Shown here: piece after piece, positions 45,545 through 54,409 of the stretch
Layout of the letters: each line of letters begins with the position of its first letter
How positions within the stretch are numbered: the first letter of the stretch is position 1
From: Myxococcales bacterium
Lineage (GTDB): Bacteria; Myxococcota_A; Bradymonadia; UBA7976; UBA1532
Direction of reading: 5' to 3'
Assembly (NCBI GenBank): GCA_020633435.1
Contig: JACKDP010000005.1
Coordinates: 434,001 to 498,000 of the forward strand
Length of the DNA: 64,000 nt
The notes under the pieces: generated by a model
The model's database searches: none
What the model was told of the DNA's origin: nothing
The model's input: only the letters and a program-made list of their open reading frames with translations
Translations under genes and position numbers: made by a program

Positions 45545-47211
45545 ATCCGAAATCCAAGGTGGATCCGGGCGACCTTCGCCCTCGTCTGCGCCGGCTGCGG
45601 GGCCACCCCGCCCCCGCCCCCCACGGGCGGCCTGGGGGATCTGCCGGCGGCCGCCCTCACCATCGGGCTGCGCCCGGACGCCCTCGCCGCCGGCTTCGAG
45701 CGCTTCGAGGGGCGCCTCGGCCTCGACGCCGACGCCCTCGGTCCCCTGGGGGCCGCGTGGCGGCGGGCGCGCCAGGTGGCCTCCGACGCCCTCGGCGAGC
45801 TGGGCGGCGCCGCGGCGGCCCCGAACCTGGCCGCCGACTGGGGCCTCGACGGCGCCGCCCCCCTGCAGATCACCGTCGCCGCCCCCGAGGCCGCCGCCCT
45901 CGGGCGGGCGCTGCTGGCGCGGCTGCGCGGCGAGCTGGACGGCGAGCTGCCGGCGGTGGTCGCCCGGGGGCGCGTCACCCTGCGGGTCGTCGCCCCGGGC
46001 CGGCTGATCGAGGCCCTGGAGCGGCTGGCCAGCCGGACGGGCGTGGCGACGCACCAGCCGGGCGATGGCCCGCGGCCGGCCTGGCTGGGCGACGCCGGCC
46101 TCAGCAGCGACGTGCGCCTCGTGGGCCGGGATCCCGAGTCCGGCACCTGGGCCGTGCTGCGCCTGCGGGGGGTCGAGGGGGCGCTCGACGTCATCGTCCC
46201 GCCCCGCCCCGGCCCGGCGCGCCCCGCCCTGGATGATCTGGGCGCGGCCCAGCCGGCCCCGCCCGCGGCCGAGGCGGCGCTGGTCGTCCGCCTCGATCCG
46301 GCTCGCTTGGCGGGGCTGGAGGCGGCGCTGGACGCCCACATCGGCCTGCTGCACCCGGAGGCCACCGTGCGCGAGGCGGCCGGGGACGTGCTCGCGACGT
46401 GCACGGCCCGCTGGGCCGAGGTGGCCGCGGCGGCCTGGCAGGTGGACGCCGTCCTCGACCTGCCCGAGGGGCTGCCGTCCCTCGCGGTGGAGGCCCGGCT
46501 GACGGAGGCGGGCGCCGAGGCCTGGCGACGCGCCGCCCGGCCGCTGCCCCTCGCGGCCCTGCCGACGCCGCTCGGCTGGCAGGTGGGCTGGGCCCCGCCG
46601 CCCGGTGCCGCGGGCCCAAGCTGGATCGACGACACGGCGGCCTGCGGCGCTGGCCACCCCGTGCTCGCCGCCCTCGCCGCCCTGCCGCTGCTGCCCGGCG
46701 TGCTGCCCCGGACGTCCTGCCGGCCGTCGGCCCCCGGTGGCTTCGCGCTGGCCGAGGCCGACGGCGCGGCGGGGGCATCGTCGGGGCGTCGGCCGCGCGG
46801 GGCGCCATCCCCCACGTCATCGGCGCCCTGCGCTGCGCGGGCGCGGCGCCCGGACCGCCTGACGAGGCGCTGGCGGCCGGCGACGAGCTGCGCTGGGTCA
46901 CCCGGGCGCGGTGCCGGCCATGCTGACGTGGCGGCCGCTGGGCGCAGGGGCGGGGCCTGGTGCGCTTCGGGCTGGGGAGGGGGCCCTGACGGACGCGGCC
47001 CCCGACGCCCCACCGGCGACGCCCTGCAGGCGGCCGCCTGGCCCGCCGGCTGGCCGCCGCGCTGCGTGGCGCCGGCGAGGCGGGCCCCGAGGTGGCAGCC
47101 CTGGGCGCCCTCGGCGAGCGCGTCGAGCGCGTCGGCCTGCGCGTCTGGCAGCCCCGCGCCGACGCCGTCCGCCTCACGGTCGAGGTGAGCGCGCCGGCCA
47201 CAACCCCATGA
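45545..47211 (+). pseudogene. Lipoprotein-like gene with several frameshifts and no standard start
   Basis: The coding frame (GC3 bias) runs from about 45545 and gives RNPRWIRATFALVCAGCGATP, a lipoprotein-like leader. No ATG, GTG or TTG start lies near; the codon in the expected place is ATC (45545). The frame continues as a soluble protein of about 415 residues (ITVAAPEAAALGRALLARLR, EAALVVRLDPARLAGLEAAL) to about 46770. It then changes frame at least three times before the apparent end at 47211 (ERVGLRVWQPRADAVRLTV). Either an old pseudogene or several uncorrected indels in a very GC-rich stretch. The 5' part looks intact; no family is recognised. Confidence 0.5.
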
Positions 47212-47735
47212 AATCACGAGAGATTATCGTCCCTCGGCTCGACCCCGCCGGCCTCGTCGGCGTGGCGACGGGCGCTCGCCTCGTGGGGGTCGTGGGGTTC
47301 TCGCGGCCCCTGCCCGCCGAGCGCGTGGCGGCCGTGGAGGCGGCGCTGGCGACCAGCCTGGACGAGGCGCTGGCCCGCGGCCCCTCCTGGCTCGTCAGCG
47401 GGGCGACGGCGACGGGCGTGCCCGGCCTGGCCCACGCGGTCGCCACCCGCCGCGGCGTCCCCAGCGTGGGCTTCACGGCGCGGGCGGCGCTGGCCTGGCC
47501 CCTCGCGCCGCTGGACTGGCTCGTCATCGTCGGCGAGGCCTTCGGGGACGAGTCGGCGGCCTTCGTGCAGGTCTGCGACGCGCTGGTGGTCGTCGGCGGG
47601 GGCCCGCAGTCGGCCCGCGAGGTGGCCGCGGCGCGGGCGCGGGGCACGCCCATCCTGGCGTGGCAGGGGCTGGGTGGCGTCGCCGACGACCTCGAGGCCG
47701 GGCCCGGGGTCGACGTCCGCGCGCTCAGGGGGTGA
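47208..47735 (+). CDS. SLOG/LOG-like Rossmann-fold protein
   Basis: A 175-residue protein whose ATG overlaps the apparent stop of the upstream gene (ATGA). It reads VGVVGFSRPL, WLVSGATATGVPGLAHAVAT, DWLVIVGEAFGDESAAFVQV, DALVVVGGGPQSAREVAAA and GTPILAWQG. This order of a first beta-alpha unit, a SGxxxGvp motif and GGGxxSxxE resembles the SLOG superfamily (LOG, DprA and TIR-associated nucleotide sensors), often involved in nucleotide-derived signals. No effector domain is fused and no defence gene is adjacent, so a specific role cannot be assigned. Confidence 0.65.
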   Translation: MKSREIIVPRLDPAGLVGVATGARLVGVVGFSRPLPAERVAAVEAALATSLDEALARGPSWLVSGATATGVPGLAHAVATRRGVPSVGFTARAALAWPLAPLDWLVIVGEAFGDESAAFVQVCDALVVVGGGPQSAREVAAARARGTPILAWQGLGGVADDLEAGPGVDVRALRG

Positions 47736-48165
47736 CGGTGAAGTCGCCGAAGCTCACGAGGCCCCCCGGCACCGCGGGGCCCGTCGGGCCGTAGAAGTTC
47801 ACGTCCAGGCCGTCGGGACCCGCGCCGTTGTCGGTGATGGTGAAGTGGTTGGCCACCATCGAGGAGGTGAGGTCGCCGTCCTCGTCGAGGGCGACGCAGC
47901 GGCCGCGGGCGTCGAAGCTGGCCACGTTGCCGACGACGCGCAGGTTGTAGAAGACGTCGTAGCTGCACGAGACCGCGAGCACCGGCGAGTCGGGCACGGC
48001 GGGGCGCAGCACCATCATCAGCCGGCCGGTCACCTCCCCGGAGGCGGTCTGGCTGACGGCGCCGCTGACGGTGGCGTCGCCGCGGTCGGCGCCTCCCTGG
48101 ACGCTGGGCAGCGCGAGGGCGGGGGTGGCGAGGGCGAGGGTGGCGGCGAGGGCGAGGCGATGCAT
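47725..48165 (-). CDS. Small secreted protein, unknown
   Basis: A 146-residue protein with a clear signal peptide (MHRLALAATLALATPALA) and a short beta-rich mature part (GEVTGRLMMVLRPAVPDS, AVSCSYDVFYNLRVVGNV, LVSFGDFTVTP). Two Cys (in SCSYD and GRCVAL) might form a disulfide. It is convergent with the SLOG gene and overlaps its 3' end by 11 bases. No family was recognised. It is divergent from the lipid cluster, with about 200 bases of unremarkable DNA between. Confidence 0.75.
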   Translation of the reverse strand: MHRLALAATLALATPALALPSVQGGADRGDATVSGAVSQTASGEVTGRLMMVLRPAVPDSPVLAVSCSYDVFYNLRVVGNVASFDARGRCVALDEDGDLTSSMVANHFTITDNGAGPDGLDVNFYGPTGPAVPGGLVSFGDFTVTP

Positions 48166-48364
48166 GGGGTTCTCCTGGGTCGAGGCGGCCAGAAGGCGGC
48201 CGCGCCGGTGAGCGGATTGCAGCCCCGGTGCCACCGTTCTTCGCACATAACCACTTGAAATCATTGGGTCTCGTCGCGGACGTGCGCCCCCCCGACCGTC
48301 CACCCGACGGTCGGCCGACGGTCGACCGCTTCGCAGGCGCCCGGCGACGTGGCACGCTGCCCCC

Positions 48365-49318
48365 GTGCGCCGCCGCCTCGCCCTCGGGAGCGTCCTCTTC
48401 CTCGCCTTCGCCGGGGCGGGCATCGCCTTCGCCATCCGTGGCGCCCGGCCCGAGGGGCTGGGGGCGCTGTCGGGCGGCGCCTGGGCGCTGCTCGCGCTGC
48501 TGGTGCCGGCCATCTACGCCCTCGACGCCCTGCGCTACCGCGTCATCGGCGCGGCTGCGGGGGCCCCCATCGGCTGGGCCGCGGCGCTCGAGGCCAGCGT
48601 CGCCAACTTCTTCTTCTCGTGGCTGACCCCCGGCGCGGCCATGGGCGCGCCCGCGGCCATCGTCACCCTGGGCCGCCGCGGGGTGCCCCTCGCCGCCGCC
48701 GGGCTGGTGGCCTTCGGCAAGTCGGCGACCGGCACCCTGGCGCTCCTCGCCCTGGCCTTCCTCGCCCTCGCGCTCGGCCTGGGCCCCGCCCCCGACACCC
48801 TCGTCGGCCCGCTCGCGACGGGGGCCTTCGTGGTGACGGCGGCGCTGGCCCTGCCCGTCGCGGCGGCCCGGCTGCCGAGGCTGCGCGCCTGGCTCGGCCG
48901 GCCTCGACCGGGCTGGCGTGGCCGGCTGGCCGCCGGGGTGGGGGACGCCGCTGCCCGCCTGGCCGGCCTCCGGCCCGGGGCGTACCTGCTGATTTTCATC
49001 AGTCATCTCCTGTACTTCGCGGCCTTCATCGGTGTGGCGGTGGTGGCCGTGGCGGCCCTCGGGGGGCAGCCGCTCGCCCAGGTGGCGGGGTCCTCGACCG
49101 TCTTCACGGCCTTCAGCTACGTGGCCCCCACGCCCGGGGGCGCGGGCCTGACCGAGGGCGCCGCCGGCGTCTTCTTCGGCGCGCTGGTGGGCCCCGGGCG
49201 GGCCGTCGCCGCCGTGCTGCTGGTGCGTGGCCTGACGTTCTACCTGCAGATCGGCGTGGGCCTCGTGTACGTCCTGGCCGCGGGCGGCCTGCGCATCTTC
49301 GCGGCCGCGCGGCCATGA
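48365..49318 (+). CDS. Lysylphosphatidylglycerol synthase-like (UPF0104/AglD) membrane protein
   Basis: A 317-residue protein with about eight membrane helices. It has FFFSWLTPGAAMGAPAAIVT and the later STVFTAFSYVAPTPGGAGLT, the two typical half-motifs of the UPF0104/MprF flippase-like domain (a 'PGGxG' loop after a helix). Relatives flip or handle lipids. It is the first gene of a run of eleven; the next ATG overlaps its stop. I infer translocation or presentation of the lipid made by this cluster. The start is GTG 48365. No synthase domain is fused. Confidence 0.85.
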   Translation: MRRRLALGSVLFLAFAGAGIAFAIRGARPEGLGALSGGAWALLALLVPAIYALDALRYRVIGAAAGAPIGWAAALEASVANFFFSWLTPGAAMGAPAAIVTLGRRGVPLAAAGLVAFGKSATGTLALLALAFLALALGLGPAPDTLVGPLATGAFVVTAALALPVAAARLPRLRAWLGRPRPGWRGRLAAGVGDAAARLAGLRPGAYLLIFISHLLYFAAFIGVAVVAVAALGGQPLAQVAGSSTVFTAFSYVAPTPGGAGLTEGAAGVFFGALVGPGRAVAAVLLVRGLTFYLQIGVGLVYVLAAGGLRIFAAARP

Positions 49319-50450
49319 TGTGGCTGCGCAGCGTGCATGTGGCGGCCTCGCCCGGCCCGGCCCCGCTGCCCTGGCCGGCGGCGGGGCGCGCCTGCCCCGT
49401 CGTCTACCCCGTGGTGCCCGGCGACGCCGCTGGCCGCGCCCGCTGGGACGCCCTGGTGGCCGCCGCCGGGGGGCCGGCGGGCCCCGCCATCGTGGGCACC
49501 TGCAACGGCGCCGCGGGGGCCTCCTGGGCCGGCGCGTTCGACGTCGCCGCGGGGGTCGTCAGCGGCTCCTGCCTCTCCGGGCTGCACGCCCTCGGCCTGG
49601 CCGCCCGCGCCCTGCCGACCCTGGGCGAGGTGGTCGTCTGGGCCGTCGACGCGCTCTCCCCCGTGAACCACGCCCACTTCGAGGCGCTGCGGGTGGTGGA
49701 CGCCGGCGCGCGGCCGTTCGGGCCGGACAACCCCGGCTTCGTCCCCGGGGAGGCCGCCGTGGCCCTGCGCCTGGCCGCGACGCCCCCTGGCGTGCCCCTG
49801 TGGGCGCCGGCCCTCGGCGCCGACGCGGCCCAGGTGCTCGCCGGCCTCGGCCCCCGGCCCGCCCGCGCCCTCGGCCAGGGCAGCGGCCCCGCGGCGCTCG
49901 ACGACCAGGAGATCGCCCTCCTCGGCGGTCGCCCTGAGACGCCGCTGAGCGACCACGGCCACACGCTCGGCGCGTCTGGCGCGCTCGCGCTGGCCCGCGC
50001 GCCGCCGCCGGCCCCGGCCCCGCCTGGGTGCTCAACCGGGCCCCTCACCGGCGCCTGGGTGGGGTCCGCGTCGGCGACGCCACGCCCGCCCCGTCCGCGC
50101 CCGCCCTGGCCTGGCGCTCCCCCGCGCCCATCCCGCCCCTGCACCACCCCGGCCTGCGCCAGCTCGCGGCCGAGGCCCTGTACCGCCGGCCCGCCGCGCC
50201 GCCCCCCTGGCTCGTGGTCCTGCTCGACGCGCCGCTCGAGCCGCCGCCCGGCGCCGCGCTCGGCGGCCGCCTGCTGCCCAGCGCCATCCGCGAGATCACC
50301 CCGGGGTTCGCCGCCGCCCTGCTGGCCGGGTGCTGGGGCTACCCCGGCCCGGCGACGGCGGTGGTGGGCGTGCCCGCCGGGCCCGTCGAGGTGGCCCTCG
50401 ACGGGGTCTGCGTCGTCCGCCTCACGGCCGGGGGGCCGGTGTGGGCCTGA
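49315..50450 (+). CDS. Ketosynthase-like protein with altered active site, apparent frameshift
   Basis: The ATG overlaps the upstream stop. In the first frame (to about 50012) the product resembles a beta-ketoacyl synthase: SGSCLSGLHALGLA with Cys86 at the nucleophile position, VPGEAAVALRL, then GQGSGPAALDDQEIALLG where the first catalytic His is Gln (188), and HTLGASGALAL matching the second His motif. The rest (AWVLNRAPHRRLGGVRV to VCVVRLTAGGPVWA) is in another frame; one base is missing or added at about 50012-50024 in a run of GGCCCC repeats. It may be a chain-length-factor-like or non-condensing partner of the KS at 55086, or use Cys86 for transfer only. Confidence 0.7.
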
Positions 50451-50544
50451 GCCGCCCGGTGTGGCGCCCGGTCACGCCGCGGCCGCCGCGGGCGACCGGG
50501 GATCGCGGCGCCGGGGCGCCTTGGTGGTCGGCACGGCCTGTGCC

Positions 50545-51330
50545 ATGATCCCGGGCATGACCATCCCGGGCACGACCGATCCCACCGCCGCCGCCGGGCT
50601 CCTCGCCGGTCGCCGAATCCTCGTCACGGGGGGCTCCGGCGGCCTCGGCGCCGGCATCTGCGGCGTCCTCGCCCGGGAGGGCGCCCGCGTCGCCTTCACC
50701 TGGCACCGAGACGCCGACGGCGCCGCCCGCACCGCGGCCGCCTGCGGACCGGAAGCCCTGTGCATTCAAGCGGATCTGCGGGATCCCGCGGCCCCCGGGC
50801 GCGTCGTGGAGGCGGTGGAGGCCGCGTTCGGTGGGCTGGACGCCCTCGTCAACAACGCGGCCTTCAGCGAGGCGGTGCCGTTCATCCTGCTCGACGACGC
50901 CGAGCTGGACGAGCTGATGCAGCTCAACCTCTTCGCGCCCATGCGCCTGGCCCGGGCGGCGCTGCGCCCCATGATCCGCCAGAAGCACGGCCGCATCGTG
51001 AACGTGAGCAGCTTCGTGGGCAGCCGGACGCTCCCGGGCCCCGTCCACTACGCCGCCAGCAAGGGCGGGCTCGAGGGCTTCACCCGCAGCCTGGCCCATG
51101 AGGCCGGGCCGTATGGCGTGCTCGTCAACGCCGTGGCCGCCGGCATCTTCGAGGGCGGGCTGAAGCACACCATCCCGGCCCACCACCAGGCCCGCTACCT
51201 GCAAGCCTGCGCCCTCGGCCGCTTCGGCCGGCCCGAGGAGTGCGGCGAGCTCGTCGCCTGGCTCTGCTCGGATCGCAACACGTACACCCAGGGCGCCGTG
51301 ATCGTGCAAGACGGGGGCACGACCGGCTGA
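50545..51330 (+). CDS. Short-chain dehydrogenase/reductase (FabG-like)
   Basis: A 261-residue SDR with the NAD(P) motif VTGGSGGLGAGI (TGxxxGxG), ALVNNAAFSEAV (NNAG-like), the catalytic Ser in NVSSFVGSRT, Tyr-x3-Lys in YAASKGGLEGF, and QDGGTTG at the end. FabG-type enzymes reduce 3-ketoacyl-ACP to 3-hydroxyacyl-ACP, which fits its place among KS and ACP genes. Two close starts are possible, ATG 50545 and ATG 50557. The next gene begins nine bases downstream behind GGAG. Confidence 0.95.
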   Translation: MIPGMTIPGTTDPTAAAGLLAGRRILVTGGSGGLGAGICGVLAREGARVAFTWHRDADGAARTAAACGPEALCIQADLRDPAAPGRVVEAVEAAFGGLDALVNNAAFSEAVPFILLDDAELDELMQLNLFAPMRLARAALRPMIRQKHGRIVNVSSFVGSRTLPGPVHYAASKGGLEGFTRSLAHEAGPYGVLVNAVAAGIFEGGLKHTIPAHHQARYLQACALGRFGRPEECGELVAWLCSDRNTYTQGAVIVQDGGTTG

Positions 51331-51339
51331 GGAGACGCC

Positions 51340-52827
51340 ATGCTGCCGATTCTGCCGTCCCGGCGCGACCGGGATGGGGCCTTCCTGAGCTACACGCGCT
51401 CCATCTGCCCCGACTGCCGCGGGCTCATCGACGCGCACCTGGTCTTGAAGGACGGCCAGGTGGTCATGCAGAAGCGCTGCCCCCAGCACGGCGCCTTCGA
51501 GGTGCTGGTGTCGTCGGACGCCGAGTACTACCTGCGCTCCCTGACGTACACGAAGCCCGGCACGCTGCCCCTGGCGTTCTCGACGCCGGTGGTGCACGGC
51601 TGCCCCCTCGACTGCGGGCTCTGCGAGGACCACCTGCAGCACACCTGCTCGCCCATCCTCGAGATCAACGACAAGTGCGATCTGACGTGCCCCGTCTGCA
51701 TCGTGCGCAACCAGCAGCGCTACCAGATGCCCTTCGAGGCCTTCACCCGCGCCGTCGACGGGCTCGTGGAGAAGGAGGGGGAGCTGCCGCTGCTGCTCCT
51801 GTCGGGGGGCGAGCCCACGCTGCACCCCCAGTTCTTCGAGTTCTGCGACTACGTGCTGCGCGGCCCGCACCAGGGCCGCATCAAGCGGCTGCTGGTCTCG
51901 ACCCATGGCCGCCGCATCGCGCAAAGCCCCGGATTTGCTGAGAAGTTCAAGGCGAGCGGCGCCTACGCCTCCCTGCAGTTCGACACCCTCAAGCCCGGCG
52001 TCTACCCGAAGATGCGGGGCGTCGAGCTGCTCGACATGAAGCTCGCCTGCATCGAGCGCATCCGCGAGCTGGACATCCCCACCGTGCTCGTGCCGACGCT
52101 GAGCAAGGGGGACAACGACGACGAGGTCGGGGCGCTCATCGAGTTCGGCGTGGCGCTGCCGCAGGTGTCGAGCATCGTGCTGCAGCCCATGGCCCATGTG
52201 GGCGACGGCGGCGATGGCTACCACCGCACCCCCCAGGGCCACCGCCTGACGATGCCGGAGCTGCACCAGCTCATCGAGGCGCAGACGGGCTGGCTGAAGG
52301 CCGACGCCTTCCACCCGGTGCCGTGCTCGCACCCGACCTGCTACACGGCCACCTACCTCTTCCGCCTGGACGACGGCCGCTACAAGCCGCTGCCCGACTT
52401 CGTGGACATCCGGCAGTACCTCGACGCCATGGCCAACCGGGCCGTGATGCGCACCGACGAGTCGCTGGAGCGCATGCTGCTCGACAGCATCACCGAGCTC
52501 TGGTCGGCCACGAAGGTGGGGGAGGACGCCTCCGAGGTCCTGGCGTCCATCAAGGGGTTCCTCAAGGAGACGTTCAGCTCCCGCAACCCGCTCACCCCCG
52601 ACCAGATCGAGCGCGTCACCGAGGCGCGCAGCAAGGCCGTGTTCATCCACGCGTTCATGGACGCCTGGGATCTGGACGTCACGCGCCTGAAGAAGTGCTG
52701 CACCCACTACGTGCTCGACGACGGCCGCCTGATGCCGGGGTGCAGCTACAACAACCTGTACCGCCAGCAAGACCGGCGGTTCTTCCCGGAGGCCCGGCCC
52801 GGCGGGCTGGTGTCCATCGACGGATGA
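51340..52827 (+). CDS. Radical SAM enzyme of the MJ0619/tetraether-synthase (Tes)-like family
   Basis: A 495-residue radical SAM enzyme. Residues 20-60 form a rubredoxin-like or zinc site (ICPDCRGLIDAHLVLKDG, later RCPQHGAFE). Residues 88-103 carry GCPLDCGLCEDHLQHTC, a four-Cys auxiliary-cluster motif. DKCDLTCPVC (Cys113, 117, 120) is the radical SAM CxxxCxxC motif, and LLSGGEPT is the SAM-binding GGE. Further Cys pairs lie at CSHPTC (about 329-334) and near the C-terminus (KKCCTHY, MPGCSY). This set matches archaeal Tes (MJ0619), which joins two lipid tails by C-C bonds; related bacterial proteins exist with unknown products. The substrate here is probably an acyl chain, perhaps ACP- or phospholipid-bound. 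It overlaps the ACP gene by 4 bases. Confidence 0.88.
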   Translation: MLPILPSRRDRDGAFLSYTRSICPDCRGLIDAHLVLKDGQVVMQKRCPQHGAFEVLVSSDAEYYLRSLTYTKPGTLPLAFSTPVVHGCPLDCGLCEDHLQHTCSPILEINDKCDLTCPVCIVRNQQRYQMPFEAFTRAVDGLVEKEGELPLLLLSGGEPTLHPQFFEFCDYVLRGPHQGRIKRLLVSTHGRRIAQSPGFAEKFKASGAYASLQFDTLKPGVYPKMRGVELLDMKLACIERIRELDIPTVLVPTLSKGDNDDEVGALIEFGVALPQVSSIVLQPMAHVGDGGDGYHRTPQGHRLTMPELHQLIEAQTGWLKADAFHPVPCSHPTCYTATYLFRLDDGRYKPLPDFVDIRQYLDAMANRAVMRTDESLERMLLDSITELWSATKVGEDASEVLASIKGFLKETFSSRNPLTPDQIERVTEARSKAVFIHAFMDAWDLDVTRLKKCCTHYVLDDGRLMPGCSYNNLYRQQDRRFFPEARPGGLVSIDG

Positions 52828-53099
52828 GCGAGGCGGCCCTCATCGACACCCTGCGGGGCCTCATCGTGCGGGCGGCTCCCGACGAGGCGCGGGCGGCCCC
52901 CGCGCTCGGGCTTGATCCCGACGCGCCGCTCAACGCGGCCATCCCCTTTGATTCGTTGATCATTCTGGGGTTCGTCGTGGCCGTCGAGGATCGCTTCGGG
53001 GTGCGCGTGGACCGCGCGACGCTGGCCCGGGTGACGGGGGGCGCGCCCACGCTGCGCAGCCTGGCGCAGGTGGTGGCCGCCCTCGGAGGGGCCCCATGA
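52824..53099 (+). CDS. Acyl carrier protein
   Basis: A 91-residue ACP, its ATG overlapping the upstream stop (ATGA). Ser44 in IPFDSLIILGF is the expected phosphopantetheine site (DSL), followed by VVAVEDRFGVRVDRATLARV, the typical helix II/III region. The N-terminus is a little longer than AcpP. It stands between the two radical SAM genes, which suggests that acyl-ACP may be the substrate of one of them. Confidence 0.88.
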   Translation: MSEAALIDTLRGLIVRAAPDEARAAPALGLDPDAPLNAAIPFDSLIILGFVVAVEDRFGVRVDRATLARVTGGAPTLRSLAQVVAALGGAP

Positions 53100-54409
53100 A
53101 GATCGACTTCATCCACCCGGCGCACTACCGCGACGACGGCTCGCTGGTGCAGGGCAAGGGCCTGCTGGCCCGCCTGGACGCCTACCTGCCCCACCTGGGC
53201 CTGCCTTTGCTGGCGGCCCACACCCCGCCCGGCCACGACCTGCACCTCGTCGAGGAGTACCTGGAGGACGTCGACTGGGGCCGCGAGCCCGACCTGGTGG
53301 CCCTGTCCGCGCAGATCATGCAGATCGACCGGGCGAAGGACATCGCCCGCGCCTACCGGGCCCGGGGCGTGAAGACCGTCCTCGGCGGCTACCTGCCGTC
53401 GCTCATGCCCGAGGCGGTGGAGGGGTTCTTCGACGCCATCGTGCCGGGCGAGGGGGACGCGGTCTGGCCCCAGGTGGTGGCCGACGCCGAGGCGGGCCGC
53501 CTGCAGCCGCGCTACACCGCCACCGAGACCTATGATCTCGCGCGGTTGCCCGTGCCCCGCTACGACCTCATCCGGGCCAACCGCCTGGTCGTCTACCCCG
53601 TGCAGGCCACCCGCGGCTGCCCGTTCCGCTGCACCTACTGCTCCATCGCCGCGGTGTACGACGGCGGCTACCGCATGCGCCCGGTGGCCGACATCCTGCG
53701 CGACATCGAGGCCACTGGCAGCCGCAACATCAACTTCTGCGACGACAACCTGTGCGAGCACGTCCGCTTCGCCGAGAGCCTCTTCGACGCGATGGCCGGC
53801 ACCCGCGTCCGCTGGGGCACCCAGACGACCATCAACGTGGCGCGCCACCCGAAGCTGCTGGAGAAGGCCCGCAAGGCCGGCTGCTCCCTGATGGCCCTCG
53901 GCGTCGAGACGCTGTCGGCCCAGAACCTCGCCGACGTGGACAAGACCTTCCACCGCGTCGACCGCTTCGCCGAGGGCTTCCGCCGCATCCAGGACGCGGG
54001 CATCAGCCCCCACGCCCTCATCATCTTCGGCTTGCCCGAGGACGACCTGGACGTCTTCAAGAAGACGGTGGACTACCTGGCGAACCTGAAGGTGCCCATC
54101 GCGCAGTTCTTCCTGCTGACGCCCTACCCGGGCACGAAGAACGGGGACGACCTCTGGCAGAAGTCGGTCTTCGACAAGAATCTCGCGCACTTGCGGGAGC
54201 CCTACGTGGTCTTCCAGCCTGAGCGGCTCACCCCCGACCAGCTCCGCGCCGGGTGGTGGAGCGCCCTGGAGGACTTCTACTCCCTGGGCTCCATCGTCCG
54301 CCGCGTCCTGCTGCGCCGGCGCAACCGCGGCCGCCTGATCGACCTGGCCACGAACCTCGTGTACTGGCTCAAGATCAAGCGCGGCGTGCACCCGGTGTAC
54401 TTCGGATGA
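53096..54409 (+). CDS. B12-binding-type radical SAM protein
   Basis: A 437-residue class B-like enzyme. The N-terminal 140 residues form a cobalamin-binding-like Rossmann domain (DLVALSAQIMQIDRAKDIAR, KTVLGGYLPSLMPEAVE, FDAIVPGEGD). The usual DxHxxG His is not evident. The radical SAM motif is ATRGCPFRCTYCS (Cys175, 179, 182). The rest is a typical TIM-barrel part (NINFCDDNLCEHVRFAESLF, ALGVETLSAQNLADVDKTF) and a C-terminal FFLLTPYPGTKNGD region. Enzymes of this shape methylate or rearrange lipids (hopanoids, ladderane-like clusters) and other substrates. It overlaps the ACP and KS-like genes by 4 bases each. Confidence 0.9.
   Translation: MKIDFIHPAHYRDDGSLVQGKGLLARLDAYLPHLGLPLLAAHTPPGHDLHLVEEYLEDVDWGREPDLVALSAQIMQIDRAKDIARAYRARGVKTVLGGYLPSLMPEAVEGFFDAIVPGEGDAVWPQVVADAEAGRLQPRYTATETYDLARLPVPRYDLIRANRLVVYPVQATRGCPFRCTYCSIAAVYDGGYRMRPVADILRDIEATGSRNINFCDDNLCEHVRFAESLFDAMAGTRVRWGTQTTINVARHPKLLEKARKAGCSLMALGVETLSAQNLADVDKTFHRVDRFAEGFRRIQDAGISPHALIIFGLPEDDLDVFKKTVDYLANLKVPIAQFFLLTPYPGTKNGDDLWQKSVFDKNLAHLREPYVVFQPERLTPDQLRAGWWSALEDFYSLGSIVRRVLLRRRNRGRLIDLATNLVYWLKIKRGVHPVYFG

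Noticed and set aside
44921..46657. Minus-strand open frame opposite the surface protein and the 45545 gene
   Set aside because: No start context, no domain, and codon bias favours the plus strand.
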